From Primula veris (taxonomy: Eukaryota > Streptophyta > Magnoliopsida > Ericales > Primulaceae), in assembly GCA_963682055.1 (NCBI GenBank), contig OY821745.1, positions 11,849,501-11,913,500 on the forward strand: DNA of 64,000 nt, read 5' to 3'. Below are positions 24,950 to 37,540 of this stretch, in pieces. Numbering within the stretch: position 1 is the stretch's first letter; each line of letters opens with the position of its first letter. The position numbers and the translations under genes were made by a program. The notes below the pieces were generated by a model. That model ran no database searches, was not told the origin of the DNA, and saw only the letters and a list, made by a program, of their open reading frames with translations.

Positions 24950-25090
24950 AGTCACCAACAGCTCGACCTTGACTCGTCGCCAGCTTTCGACGAGTCATTC
25001 GAGACGTTGTACCTTGTGATCGAAGCGCCAAACATAACCAGAAACCTCAAAGGTGGTTAGGCAAATATCGGTTAAGGGCACACTGTTAAA
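24950..25090. repeat. Unidentified repeat, copy 2
   Basis: Resembles 21490-21650 in the same orientation. The two copies lie about 3.5 kb apart. Confidence 0.55.
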
Positions 25091-25283
25091 TAGTAGACTC
25101 GTCTATTTATTTTCTGTCCTTTTTTATTTCATTTCATTTTTGTAATTCAATTTGATGTCTTTAGCTGTAACATTTAAATTTTGTTTTACCTTTCTGTAAT
25201 TTATTTAAAGTACTGTTTCAATTCTGTAATTTAATTCTGTAATTAGATTAATTTCATTTCATTTCAGTCCTGTAATTTATTTA

Positions 25284-25450
25284 CAGAAACAATCCAGCAG
25301 TTTAGTAATTATAGTATTCTGTCTAACAGTTTCTTTTAATTAACAAACAGTCCAGCAGTTTAGTTTTATACTATTCTGTCTGACAGTTTCGTTTAAATTA
25401 CAAACCAGTCCAGCAGTTTAATAACCTATATTATTCTGTCTGGAATTTTT
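25284..25450. repeat. Three units of about 60 bp (CCAGCAGTTTA)
   Basis: Three copies of a (T)CCAGCAGTTTA...TATTCTGTCT(A/G)(A/G)... unit in tandem, after a stretch rich in CTGTAATTTA (25190-25280). Confidence 0.75.
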
Positions 25451-25784
25451 TATTAATTGCTTTTACATTATGCAAGTGTCGGAATTTGTAATAGAGTCAC
25501 ATTCCATTATAGAAATAAAATTGTTTATTTCTTTTTAGTCATTGCACTTTAAATTATTGCTTTTACGTATCCGAAAACCAACATGTATACATGTTTATTC
25601 CAATGGCGTAATAATACTCACCAGTGTCTACGTTATTATACAAAGTTTTTACACCTTATATGACAATCTTGTGTATAACAATCATCTTTAGAAAATACGC
25701 TATCCTCCCAATTTTCCTTATAAGACCATGCTTTTGATTTAAAAAAAAAAATTGAATTCTTAGAGATAGGGCTGTGAATGAGGC

Positions 25785-26235
25785 CAAAATTTCGTGAAAA
25801 ATATCGTGTTCGTTTCGTTAATAGCTTGCCTCGTTTTTATTCATTACTAAATGAAATAAGAATGAAATAAAATATACATTTCGTTTAGTAAACGAGATGA
25901 TAACCCTGTTCGTTTCCATCATATATATATATATATATATATACACACGTGTGCGTGTTTTGTATCAATAAAGGTATGGTAAAAAGTATTAGTAATATGA
26001 ATTTAAAACTCATTATATAAAAATATATAATGTGATGTGTAAACAGGATTACGTAGTTCACGTAAGAAATTTAGAGTTACTAAGTTACTTACAGACTAAT
26101 ACGCTGTGAATGAGGCGAAAATTTCGTTAAAAATTTCACGTTCGTTTCGTTAAAAACTCGTTTCGTTAAAAACTCGTTTCGTTTTCGTTCATTACTAAAC
26201 GAAATGAAACGATAACGAAAAACTCAAAATCTAAA
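25785..26235. repeat. Direct repeat pair with TTCGTTTCGTT motifs
   Basis: GCTGTGAATGAGG starts at 25788 and at 26103, each followed by AAAATTTCGT and repeated TTCGTTTCGTT-type motifs. A TA microsatellite lies between them near 25920. They may be two decayed copies of one non-autonomous element; ends are not clear. Confidence 0.55.
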
Positions 26236-26288
26236 CGAAAACGAAATCGACCATTTTCTTTTATACAGAACAAGAGTTGGAGCTTTAT

Positions 26289-26388
26289 TTAGGAAAAGGT
26301 AACAAAATTTGGATCCAAAATTTAGGAAAAGGTAACAAAATTTGGATCCAAAATTTAGGTAAAGGTAACAAAATTTGGATCGAAATGT
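26289..26388. repeat. Three 33-bp tandem units
   Basis: Units start at 26289, 26322 and 26355. Each holds TAGG(A/T)AAAGGTAACAAAAT followed by TTGGATC. Confidence 0.9.
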
Positions 26389-27113
26389 TCTCCATCTTTT
26401 CCGGAAATAAAATTTCAGCTCCAGTTACTCGCCATAAGTTTTAGTAACTCCCCACTTTACCTTTTTTAACCATTTAAGTAAACTAAGACCTATCATGGAC
26501 GAACTTGAAGGAGTCATCATGAAACTGTCTTGTAACATCTTCGCTACAATACGAATAGAACAAAAAGTTCAAAACAAACATTGTTTAAGGCTAGCTTTAT
26601 ATAGAACCGGTTAAATGTTGGAGAGAAAATATATGTTGAGCTTGAAATCATGTAGTTGACGGGTTTTGTATACACAATACGAGAAAAGGGAGATTTTCGT
26701 GTGTGTGAAAGTATACTTAATTTACCTACAAACCATTTTTTCGTAACTTATCTTGATTATTCTTTTCAGATTTCTGATTTCTCATTTATGAATCTCATAG
26801 CTGTACAAGCTAGGCATGTCTTAACAATACAATAACTGAATCAATAGAAAAAATGGAACGAAACCCCCTCCTTTCACACAATTATTAGATTCCGGGCCAA
26901 ATTGTATTTTTCGTACTCTAATATTTCTATTTTATTATTCAGGATTATTATTTAATATAAATTAAGATAATTAGAAATTAGTTCTATAATATATATATAT
27001 ATAATCGAAGTAAAATGAATGGCAATTAGAATGAATAATTTTATAAATAACGAATCAAAAAAAAAAATGAAATAATGAAAATAAAAATAGAGCTTGGATC
27101 GAATCATGGCATT

Positions 27114-27585
27114 GAGGGGCGGACCCAGGAGGTGGCCGTGGCCACCTCCGGCGACTCCCGGCAGCGATTTTCAATTTATTTTTATTTTTTTATATATGTA
27201 ATTTAAAATTTTCTAAAACATATACATTGATGGTCCTCTCTAATTAAACAAAATAGGTGATGGTGTAGTGGTAAAATCGGCTTTAAGTTAGTAGAAGTTT
27301 ATGACTTCAAAATATATTAGTTGTTTTTTTCAAAAAATTTCTATTTTTTACTTTGAAATTACCAAATTTCGTAAATGACCATTCTATTTTTCCAAACAAA
27401 GATTACAAAAAAAAATATATTTTATTGTCCAATACCCTTTGTATTAACTTCATATTAATTTTATGTTATACTAAACATAGAAAAAATTCTTTATTTTTGT
27501 ATTAGATTTTATTTATTTTATTCTCTATTCGACATATTTTTTACGCCACGGCCTCCTCAAAAAAACCATCATAGTTCGGCCCCTG
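27114..27585. mobile_element. hAT-type MITE inside chloroplast-derived DNA
   Basis: A 472-bp element with ends GAGGGGCGGACC and (opposite strand) CAGGGGCCGAAC. It is flanked by the 8-bp direct repeat ATGGCATT at 27106-27113 and 27586-27593. The related chloroplast insert has the unfilled site at 51003-51010, which confirms the boundaries. An 8-bp duplication with (C)AGGGGCGGA ends marks the hAT superfamily. It encodes nothing. Confidence 0.93.
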
Positions 27586-27668
27586 ATGGCATTCCATTAT
27601 ATTTATATTGATAATTTCAAAAAACTGTTGATATTATGATTATAGTATGATGGCATTTGATCAAGAAT

Positions 27669-27740
27669 GCCCACATCTTCTAGTGGTTCATGACGTCTCT
27701 CTTTCAAGGAGGCAGTGGGTTTTCGACTTTCGTGGTTGTA
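27669..27740 (+). pseudogene. trnE-UUC: Chloroplast-derived trnE-UUC relic
   Basis: Keeps the D-arm TCTAGTGGTTCA and the anticodon region CTCTCTTTCAAGGAGGCAG. The acceptor and T arms carry several changes from the plastid form. It is followed by TACTACGAAAGG, as in plastids. Not expected to be expressed in the nucleus. Confidence 0.9.
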
Positions 27741-27787
27741 GGATACTACGAAAGGGATTACCGATAAGTCGAAAATTGATTCTTCTT

Positions 27788-27871
27788 GGGTTGATGCCTG
27801 AGCAATTAATGGGGACGGACTGTAAATTCATTGGCAATATGCTCTATGCTAGTTCAAATCCAGCTCGACCT
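27788..27871 (+). pseudogene. trnY-GUA: Chloroplast-derived trnY-GUA relic
   Basis: Keeps TTAATGGGGACGGACTGTAA with a GTA anticodon, a long variable arm, and AGTTCAAATCCAGCTCGACC at the 3' end. A few substitutions disturb the stems. Confidence 0.9.
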
Positions 27872-27971
27872 AATAATTTGCCAATCTACCATGAGATGGT
27901 ATAGATTCTTGTCCTTACAAAATACCGGATATGTAGGAGTCAAATTTTCGACTATATCCCTGAATTTCCCA

Positions 27972-28045
27972 GGGATTGTAGTTCAATTGGTTAGAGCACC
28001 GCACTGTCAAGACCGAAGCTACGGGTTCGTGTCTTGTGAGTCCTA
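27972..28045 (+). pseudogene. trnD-GUC: Chloroplast-derived trnD-GUC relic
   Basis: Keeps GGGATTGTAGTTCAATTGGT at the 5' end and a GTC anticodon in GCACTGTCAAGAC. The T arm and acceptor are damaged (GTGTCTTGTGAGTCC). Order and spacing to trnY fit the plastid cluster. Confidence 0.9.
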
Positions 28046-28370
28046 CAAATCCAATAAATCCATCCATGAAACTCCATCTTTTCTCTGAAAGAAGGAAAAT
28101 GGGGTAGGTTAGAAATTCAATCCCAAGAATCAAGGGTATCTTTTTTATGGTAGAAAGATAGATAACATTTCATTACTACAATTGTTGTTAGCATTATATT
28201 CAAGATTTTAAGATATATCATATCTTCTTTTTCGATTGTTCATAATCGAATATGAAGAGAGTATGGCAGAGTTCTGGGTAGCATATATACAAATGAAATT
28301 CATTTATTATATGCCCCAGACTCAAAATAAAGGGAATATAATTCTCTCAATGAGATGTGTTTCTAAATTA

Positions 28371-29243
28371 AATTATGACAAAATATATGTTTAGTATACT
28401 CAACTATCACCGTTTTTCAGTTTAGTATACTGAACTACCAAACTTATTGATTATTATACTAAAGTACGACTTTTGTTCAGATTCATATATTGACGTCAAA
28501 TAAATTAACATAAGGTGCTGAAGTTACTAAATTACCCGTATGCAACTTACATTCTTTTCAATTAATATAATGATCTTTCATATGTTTTGCACTTTTGTAT
28601 ATTAATCTTAATCTCATTTATACATATACTTATAATTACAATTTAGTTATCATGGTTGCAAATTTAGATCAATTTAATATCATTTCTTTTGAGTTGTAAA
28701 GTTAATAAAAAAAAAAACAATAATAAATCTAGAAGACCAAACAAAAATTATACTACAAAATTTTGTAATTTTGATAATGCGCTAATTTTTTTTTTAGACC
28801 AAAGCAACAATTTATGGGAAATTTTATAATTGAATAAACTATATGAAATGATGTAAAATACAAATTGTTTATAAATAGACTAATTACTAATTAAAGCTAA
28901 AAGGTCTTCGTAAGTCAAACTAATCAGATCTAAACGACTATTGATTGATAAACTAAATAGACAATTAACATAAACATACCCAACAACTATTATATTAATA
29001 AAAACATACTTTCAAAAATTAAATTATCAAAAAAACATAGCTTACATTAATAATTAATAAAAAAACAAAAAATACCATTCATATCTCCTTCCTCTCTCTC
29101 TCCTCCTCTCACTCTCTCTCCGATCTATCTTCATACTTCTCTCTCTCTGATCTCTTCTCATTTCTCTCTCTTTTTGATCTCTCTCTACTCCTCACTCTCT
29201 TTCTCCTCCTCTCACTCTCTGTCCTCCTTCTTCTTCCTCTTTT
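28371..29243. other. AT-rich stretch followed by pyrimidine-rich tract
   Basis: No gene. Near 28990-29060 AAACATACTTTC and ATTAAATTATCAAAAAAACA resemble the end of the Mutator-type MITE at 52204. Positions 29085-29243 are a long CT-rich tract like that inside the same MITE (52310-52460). It may be half of a related element joined to the duplicated segment at 29244. Confidence 0.5.
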
Positions 29244-29580
29244 CATCTCGTTGATGCTTCTTTTTGTTCTAAACAATTTTTTTAGTCATTTCTCTCAAAC
29301 ATACATCCCTCTTATCATATGTATCTAGCAAGGCCTCTCATGTCTATATGCATCTTGTATTCTGCAATCACCATTGATCTTCTTACACGATCCATGAAAG
29401 AAATATATATTTGTTGTTAAATCATTGAGCAAACATACTTTATGTTTTCTTTTCGGTCTATATTGAGAGTACAATTTAATTATTATATTGATGAGTGTCT
29501 CTTTAAAATAGTCAACTTATTTGACTGTTTATGATATAGTCACCTTAACCACCATTAGATTAGAAAATTAATTGTTAGAT
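29244..29580. repeat. Segmental duplication, copy 2 (left part)
   Basis: Matches 7074-7414 of copy 1 with moderate divergence. Its last approximately 138 bp (from about 29443) are present again at 37541-37678, on the far side of element B. Confidence 0.8.
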
Positions 29581-29782
29581 TGTTGTAATACAAATATTAG
29601 CTAGGTATTTAGGAAGACAGAAGTAGAGAGAGGGGAGAACAATGATCTTTATTATGAATGAATATGTGAATGAATGATATAATACAAGACCCCTAGCTCA
29701 CTTTATATAGATAGAGGGGTAGGGTTACAAACCCACTTGGGCCCATACAGGATAAGCCCAAGAGTCCAATAATCTTACAACA
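29581..29782 (-). repeat. Element B 3' LTR
   Basis: 202 bp from TGTTGTAA to TTACAACA (8-bp inverted ends). The next bases, CTCCCCCTTT, are a purine tract on the minus strand and mark the 3' side of the element. CTTTATATAG inside it gives a TATA-like CTATATAAAG on the minus strand. Confidence 0.92.
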
Positions 29783-30367
29783 CTCCCCCTTTGGACGTCT
29801 TGAATTCTTCATCTTTATGCAGTCGATCTGAGTCGAGTTCATTCGCAGTGCTAAACACATAAATACCTTAGGGCCGGAAAACCCGGTGTGGGACAAAACC
29901 GGTATGTAAGAGAAATTGTGTAGCTGAATGATATATGCCAAAATACTATGTAAGTAACTAACCACAAAACAGTGTGTCTCATCAAAACCTTACCAGAGCA
30001 AACCCAATGGGAAAATCTCTGATCGAAGGAAAAAAAGTGCAACAGTGGTAGTAACAGGGGATCAACCACAAAACAGGTGCCTCATCAAAACCTTGCCAGA
30101 GTAAACCCAGTGGGAAAAAACTCTGGTCGAAGGACAAAAGAGTACACAGTGGTAAGAAGTATACGACAGGATACTCCCCCTGATTTCGGCAATCCTTAGT
30201 GAGGTATAACAGGAAACGTGTCTCGCTAATAAACCTTGTCAAGGAAAACCCAGTGGGAAAAACCTTGTACTAAGGACAAAAAGAGTACACATGCATACAA
30301 CAGGATGCTCCCCCTCACTTGCACACGACAGGGTGCGAGGATTTCGACTCCGACATAAAATGTCGCT

Positions 30368-33300
30368 CTAAGGTAGCTCAGATAGCCTACGTAGGCCAAT
30401 CGCCCGTACATGCTTCTGAAAAGAATGCTTTGGCAGTGACTTGGTGAATAAGTCAGCGTGGTTATTTTCTGAACCAATATTCTTCACTTCAATCTTTTGA
30501 AGCGTTTGTTGTTCATGTGTAAAGAACAACTTTGGCGAGATATGCTTAGTGGCATCACCTTTGATGTAACCATGCTTCGCTTGATCAATCACAGCGGTGT
30601 TGTCCTCATAAATAACAACTGGTTCATCATGATCGTAAGCTAGATCACAGGTGCTTCGAATATGGCCAATAACTGCTCGAAGCCAGACACACTCTCTAGT
30701 CGCCTCATAGAGCGCGAGTAGCTCAGAGTGGTTAGTCGAAGTGGCCACTAGAGTCTGTTTACGAGACCTCCAGGATATCTCCGTGTTCCCAATGGTAAAG
30801 ACATAACCAGATTGGGAACGTCCTTTGTGCGGGTCTTATGAGAAACCAGCATCGGCATAGCCGACAAGGGTTGCGTTGTTTCGAGGATCAATGGAGCTAG
30901 ATCCACTTGACGCAAAGGGATAGAATAAGCCCATGTCCGTAGTACCTCTAAGGTAACAGAAAATGTCTTTTATGCCAGTCCAGTGGCGGCGTGTTGGCGC
31001 GGTGCTGTGTCGAGCTAGACAATTCACAGCAAACGAGATGTCCGGTCTAGTACATTGGGCCAAGTACAATAGTGCACCTATTGCACCCAGATATGAACAC
31101 TCAGGGCTCAATATCTTTTCATCATCCTCATTTGGACGGAAGGGGTCCTTATTAATGTCTAGAGAGCGGACGACCATGGGAGTAGAGGACGGCTTAGCAT
31201 CACTATGATTAAAGCGCCTCAACACCTTTTGGGTGTAACTTTCTTGATGGACTAAAATTCCATCTGTACGGTGCTTGATCTGCTGGCCGAGGAAATACCG
31301 TGTCTTCCCAAGATCTTTCATCTCGAATTCCTTCTTCAGGATTTCAGCAGTTTTGAACAACTCTTTTGAGGTTCCTATGAGATTCATATCATCTACATAA
31401 ACTGTGATAATCGCATATCCTGAAGTGGATTTCTTTATGAACACGCATGGGCATAGTTCATTATTAACATATCCCACGCCGATCAAGTATTCACTTAGAC
31501 GGTTATACCACATCCGTCCGGATTGTTTCAATCCATATAGTGATCGTCTCAGTCTAATCGAGAACGTGTTCCGTGGACGGGAACTACTTGATTCAGGTAA
31601 CTTAAGTCCATCAGGGACTCTCATGTAAATCTCTGTGTCCAGATCCCCATAGAGATACGCTGTGACCACATCCATGAGCTGTATATTCAGTTTTTCGGAA
31701 ACTACTAAACCGATTAAGTAGCAGAACGTTATAACGTCCATTACGGGAGAATACATCTCATCGTAATCAATTCCAGGGCATTGAGAGAAACCTTGTGCCA
31801 CAAGGCGAGCTTTGTATCTAACAATCTCATTATTCTCATCACGCTTCCTTACGAAAACCCATTTATGACCAACTGGTCTAACATTGGGCGGTGTTGGAGC
31901 GACAGGTCCAAACACTCTTTGTTTCGTTAAGGAATTCAATTCAGCCTGGATTGCTTGTTTCCATTGAGGCCAGTCCGTTCTTCGCTGACACTCAGCAACG
32001 GTACGAGGTTCCATGTCATCATTGTTCATAATGTCAGTGGCCACTGCGTATATGAACACATCATCGATGACAGTCTCGTTTCGCTTCAAAATATAATCTA
32101 AACTAGTATAATCGACAGATATTTCGAGGTTATCATGATGATTAGGAACTGGTGTTTCATCTGGAACACGCTCCTCTAATACATCACCGTGATCCTTAAT
32201 GATCTTGTGTGGCAAAACAGATGCGACAGGATTTCTCCTCTTTCGAGGCAGAACATCCTTGGAACCGGACGGCCTTCCTATTTTTTTCGGAAGGGCGGCG
32301 GACTGAACGGCTGACGGCAGCGTCCTTTGCTCGGTGAGAATAACTGGAGCAACGTGTTCAACCGGAACACGGCGTCTCACTGGGACGTCTATCCTTGCAG
32401 GCACATTTACAGCAGGTATATGTGATCTCGTGACATTCGCTAGGTCATTAAATGCGTCTGACATTTGATTTGCAACATTTTACAGACCTAGGATTCTCCA
32501 CACTTCATTATCACTATGTGCAGTTGGAGGATCTAGATGAGACATAGTGGGTACATGCCACGTTAATTCACATCGTTCCTTATCAACGTTAACGTGCATT
32601 TCTCACCCTAACGACGGGAAGAGTGTCTCATCAAAGTCACAATCCGCATGTCTAGCGGTAAAGAGATCGCCTGTCAAGGGCTCTAAATAGCGTATTATGG
32701 ACGGGGATTCATAACCGACATATATGCCCCGTCGTTTCTGAGGTCCAAATTTGGAACGCTTAGGCGGCTCAATTGGAACATTGACTAAACACCCAAACAC
32801 GTGTAAATGTGAGACATCGGGCTCATATCCAGTTACCAACTAGTATGCAGATAGTGGTTGGGTGGCCATGGCCCTCAGACGGACCAACGCAGCAGCATGC
32901 AAAATGGCATAGCCCCACACAGAAATAGGAAGTTTGGTGCGCATAACCAAAGTTCTAGCAACCATTTGCAATCGCTTAATGAAAGCTTCTACAAGGCCGT
33001 TTTGGGTATGAACATATGCAACTGGGTGTTCAAGATTAATTCCCAAAGTCATGCAATAGTTATCAAAAGTTTTCGATGTACACTCCGCGGCATTATCAAG
33101 TCTAATAGACTTTATCGGATAATCCGGATGATGAGCCCTCAATTTAATGATCTGGGCTAGGAGTTTTGGAAACGCTGCGTTTCTTGTGGACAACAAAGCT
33201 ACGTGTGACCATCTTGTTGATGCATCAACCAAAACCATAAAATATTTAAATGGTCCACATGTTGGTTGGATAGGTCCACAAATATCTCCTTGAATTCTTT

Positions 33301-35162
33301 CAAGGAATTGGGAAACCAATTTCGTAGGTTTCACACGAATTGGTTTGAGATTAGTCTTTCCAATCGAGCATGCTTGGCATAGGCTTTTCGGATTAATCAC
33401 AAAATTCTTTCCTCCAAGAGGATGCCCATGAGATGCGTTCATCGTTCGAAGCATCGTATTTTTACCCGGGTGTCCCCGCCGGTCATGCCATAGCATAAAA
33501 GTGCTCTCATCAATCGGCGCCCACCGAATGATTAGATTGCTTTCAAAGTTTTGGATTGTAGTAACATACAAACCACTTGAAAGACTTCTCAACTTCTCCA
33601 GAATACACTTTTGGTCGTATTGAGTGGAGGTAATGTGAAGGTATTCAATACCATTTTCACGAGCAGTTTCAAGATGAAACTTATTTTCTCGGATATCCTT
33701 AAAGCTCAACAAGGTACGACTGGACCTCGGAGAATATAAGGCCTCGGATACTTCAACAGGAGTACCATTTGACAACGTGAATTTAGCTTTACCAAAGCCT
33801 TCAACAAGGGTCGATGGGCCCGAAATTGTTGTCACTTAGGTTACTTTAGGCGTAAAGTTGATAAAAAAACGATTTATCTTTTAAGATAGTGTGTGTAGTG
33901 CCACTATCAACCAGACAATCAACTGCCCCACAATACATGCCTAAAAGTAAAATAATTTAAAGTCGGTCACACGAATAAAAGGAATTGCTCAATGAAATAA
34001 CTTTAAATTATACGAGAAATGTTCAAAACATTATCCATAAAACAAACCATAATCCAAAAGAAATGAACAATATCCAAAGGAAAAAGCATAATCCGAAATG
34101 GAATTAAAATAACATAATCCAGGAGCAAAACAGCTCAATTATTAAAAGAAACGAAGAAAAAAACTTTATTCTTCCATGTGAACCTCAAAGTCAGGGGTCT
34201 CAAGAGTTTCTTTTGCACTAGCTTCAATCATGTTGGTTTCGACCCTTCTACCCTTGTGGTAGTTTTCGACTTCTTGGGGAGTTGCCCTACAAGTCCTTTG
34301 CATATGACCATTTCCACCACATTTATAGTACAGAGTTGGCATATCGGCCGATTCTCTTGCTTTGGGACGACTGGCCTGGTTGTTCCTACCACCACGAGAC
34401 TGCCTAGGAGGAGCCACAGGTCCTCGTTTTGGACGATTGTCCAAACCTCGCTTGGCTGGACGAGCATTACGCTCACCCCTGTTCCTTGGTAGATGGGACG
34501 ACAGGCCTTTTTCTTGTTTCCCATATCGTGGACGAGGTCCTCGAACAACATTAGCATCAGGCATTGGAATTGCCTTTGAACCAGCAGGACGAGAATTACT
34601 GTTCATCATTAAAATGAGACTATTCTTCTTGTCCAATAACAACTGAGTGATGAGCTCGGAAAATTTGGTGAATTTAGACTGACGATATTGCTTTTGGAGC
34701 AAGATGTTAGAACTAGCAAATGTGGTGTACGTTTTCTCCAATAAGTCACTGTCGGTGAGTGTTTCACCACAGTATTGGAGAGTAGCACAAATTCTGCATA
34801 CTTCAGCGTTATATTTTTCAACGCTTTCAAAGTCCTTAAATCGCAGATTCAGCCAATCACGGTGGGCTTCAGGAAGCCAAATGGTCTTTTGGTGGTCGAT
34901 GCAGGTCTTTCAGAGAGTCCCACAATGTCTTTGGTGAGGTGGTCGCTATGAACTCAGATTTCATGGCGTTTGATAAGTGGCGGCGAAACGGAATCATCGC
35001 CCGAGTACTCATTTCGCGTGTTACTTCCATTTCACGTTCCTCCTCATCATATATGACATCCAATAAGCCTTGGGCATCTAAATGGTTTTGGATATCCTGA
35101 CTGCAATCCAAGTAGTTCTTGCCGGCAGCATCCAAAATTGGAAAGTCAAGCTTGATTGACAT
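30368..35162 (-). pseudogene. Element B gag-pol, multiply broken
   Basis: From right to left: gag starts at 35162 (MSIKLDFPILDAAG) and is frameshifted near 34870. The zinc knuckle reads YYKCGGNGHMQRTC, its first Cys replaced by Tyr. Protease and integrase lie in 33950-32603, with the His-His part HDRRGHPG, CQACSIGKTN, GDICGPI and IRLDNAAE, and stops near 33836, 32840 and 32603. Reverse transcriptase (32464-30836) has LYGLKQSGRMWY and YVDD in a 542-codon open stretch, then a stop. RNase H (30748-30368) keeps STNHSE, YEDN and NHAD. The stop at 32840 is CAG to TAG compared with element C. No functional polyprotein is possible, though the transcriptase block alone is still open. Confidence 0.9.
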
Positions 35163-35734
35163 TTTTTTACAATAGGAGAAAAGAAAATAAAGACTGGATT
35201 AGTCATCATATAAAACAACGGGTTTATATGTTTATGGTTTGTATAAGCACAAACTTTATTTCGAAATGACAGGTTCGAAAAACAAGTTTTGCTTTTAAGT
35301 GAGGTGGTTCTCTTTGATCGAACGACAGGTCGATACCGAGACACCAATTCGGCGAATACATATCTATATAGACACATTCGGGGAAATTATTATTTACTCA
35401 ACCCCTTTCGGTAGCTCTATTTGAACACGACCAGGAAAGACGGTGAGGGGGGTGGGCACGAATGCCTCTTAAAAACCGACCTCATTAGGAGAACGACTTC
35501 TGCCTTTATCTTTCCTAGACATCGTATCCAAATAGGTGAGCCTATTTGGGGAAGATTCATAATTTTTCCAACTTAAATGTGAATATATACGATTTTCGCA
35601 TTTTATATATGGCAATAATATTAATAGTATAGACAATATCTATCTAGATTAATCACATATATATAAACAGGCAGTAAATATATTTTAGGATCTATCTAAT
35701 CATGCAGTAGATTTGGTGTTATAAACAAATCAAT

Positions 35735-35930
35735 TTAAGATTATCAATCAATCCATAAAGATTCGAACATATCAAATCAAATCAATTTAAGATTATCAAT
35801 CAATCCATAAAGATTCTAACATATCAAATCAAATCAATTTAAGATTATCAATCAATCCATAAAGATTCTAATATATCAAATCAAATCAATTTAAGATTAT
35901 CAATTAGATCTAATCCAATAATTTACTAGC
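35735..35930. repeat. 52-bp tandem repeats in the element B leader
   Basis: About four units of a 52-bp sequence containing AAAGATTC(G/T)AACATATCAA and GATTATCAATCAATCCAT. The same array occurs in the leader of element C. Confidence 0.88.
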
Positions 35931-36902
35931 ATATGTGATATATATATATATGATAATATCAAAAAGATATGATTATGCTAACAAGATATCAATCAATTAT
36001 CTATGTTTATCGCCATATTAATAATTCTATACATGATAGTTTTAACATGCAAGCAAACAATATATTTTTAATTTACCAATCAATTCAATATATGGTAAAA
36101 AAAATATTTTAACATGCAAAGGGGTTAAATTTACATGGAAACATATTAATTTATTCAATTAACATGCAATTTTTATTCGCTTGCCTTTTAATAAAAAAAA
36201 TTATATGCATATGTGTGTATATTGACCGAATATTGTATCTTTATCAACCATATGTACTGTTTTCGTATAAGTATTATACTACAGGACCATGCGTGTAATT
36301 ACAGCAAACTATATATCTATTTACAGCATTATTACATATACAGTCCAGAATTTCAGACAAGTTTCAGTTTAGTCCTTGAGTAATTTACAGAATAGTTTAC
36401 AGCTTTCAGAGAATTACAATTCAGTACATACGTTTCAGTTTGTTGCAGATTTAATCCGACAGATTAATACATGTTTTACAATTACAAGATTTTTGATTTA
36501 CAAATCGGTTATACATGTAATAAGTACACAACTCATTGATGCTACACAAATCATTTATTGATGTAAGTAAGGTCAGTATATACGAAAGCAATTTACAATA
36601 TGTACTGTTATCAATTTTATGTATGTAAATTCCAGAATCATGCAAACATGTAATCATGCATGTAATCATTCCAGAATCAATTTATTCAAATGGCATAGCA
36701 ATTCGTGTATAGTAGGTTCTGTAATCATATCATATAACATGTTATATGTGACTTGTACAGTTAAAAAAAATTATATCCGGGTACCTTACGCACGGTATGT
36801 TGGTGAAGGTCGATATAGTAAAATACTAAAAATCCGGATAAACCTCAAGATTTATTGAATCTATAATTCGTACTTCGATCTCCGAGAGTCGTGCTGATAA
36901 CG

Positions 36903-37092
36903 TGTTGTAATACAACTATTAGCTCGGTATTTAATGAGACAGAACTAGAGAGAGGGGATAACAGTATGATCTTTATTATGAATGAATGATATAATACAAG
37001 ACTTCTAGCCCTCTTTATATAGATATAGGGGTAGGGTTACAAGCCCACTTGGGCCCATAAACGATAAGCCCAAGAGTCCAATAATCTTACAA
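36903..37092 (-). repeat. Element B 5' LTR
   Basis: Begins TGTTGTAA and stops at CTTACAA, two bases short of the normal end. It lacks about 11 bp present in the 3' LTR and differs from it at many positions, so the element is old. On its inner side GTGCTGATAACG gives CGTTATCAGCAC on the minus strand at the primer-binding position, a poor match to the usual TGGTATCAGAGC. Confidence 0.88.
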
Positions 37093-37540
37093 ATAAATGA
37101 TCTCGTGACATCTCATAAAGTTATTAAATGCATCTGGCATTTAGTTAGACTTGAGGGAGTCTATGCACTTACTTATCACTAACTGCAGTTTTGGGGATCA
37201 AGCTAAGACTGAGTGGGTTATGGCACATTACTTCACGTCGTTCCTTATCAACGGTAACGTGCAAATCTCCCCCTAACGACGAGGAGAACAGTCTTAGCAA
37301 TGTCACTTTTGCATATCATGCGGTAAAGAGATCGCTTGCCAAGGTTACTCTATCAAATGATAGGCATGAGATTCATAATCGACTTATGTCCCCTTCAGAG
37401 GTCCATATTTTGAACGCTATAGCGGCTCAATCAAAATATTAATTAATCACTCTAAACACGCGTTAATATGGGACTTCTGGCTCATAACCAGTAACCAGCT
37501 GGTACGCATATGGTGTTTGAGTATTTATGGGCCTCATAAA
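37093..37540 (-). mobile_element. Orphan fragment of an element A relative
   Basis: Matches element A at about 2618-3040 (start of the polyprotein spacer and integrase C-terminal part) at roughly 90%. Its left edge abuts the truncated LTR of element B and its right edge abuts the duplicated host segment. It has no LTR of its own. Confidence 0.85.

Larger units (their letters stand above)
26738..28370 (+). other. Nuclear insert of chloroplast DNA 1 (trnT-trnE spacer to beyond trnD)
   Basis: Three consecutive tRNA-like stretches have the order and spacing of chloroplast trnE-trnY-trnD. The upstream part has the trnT-trnE spacer, which matches 50640-51058 in this window. Substitutions in all three tRNAs show that the insert is old. 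A hAT MITE (27114-27585) interrupts the spacer. The right boundary is approximate because the chloroplast spacer after trnD is AT-rich. Confidence 0.85.
29581..37092 (-). mobile_element. Ty1/copia LTR element B
   Basis: A 7.5-kb element on the minus strand, closely related to element C. The order from right to left is 5' LTR, leader with 52-bp repeats, gag, protease, integrase, reverse transcriptase, RNase H, then 3' LTR. Integrase before reverse transcriptase marks Ty1/copia. The 5' LTR lacks its final CA and joins directly to a fragment of an element A relative. No target duplication exists, so the right edge has been rearranged since insertion. All reading frames are broken. Confidence 0.93.

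Noticed and set aside
27647..28133. Open frames over the chloroplast-like region
   Set aside because: They read through trnE, trnY and trnD relics and their spacers; the sequence is explained by tRNA genes, not protein.
30963..31628. Plus-strand frames opposite the element B reverse transcriptase
   Set aside because: They are shadows of the conserved minus-strand coding region and recur at the same place in element C.
34178..34646. Plus-strand frames opposite gag in element B (and 43661-44062 in element C)
   Set aside because: Shadows of the gag basic region; no independent domain or start context.
35735..35930. Regular repeats as a possible CRISPR array
   Set aside because: Units are head to tail without distinct spacers, and the setting is a plant retroelement leader.
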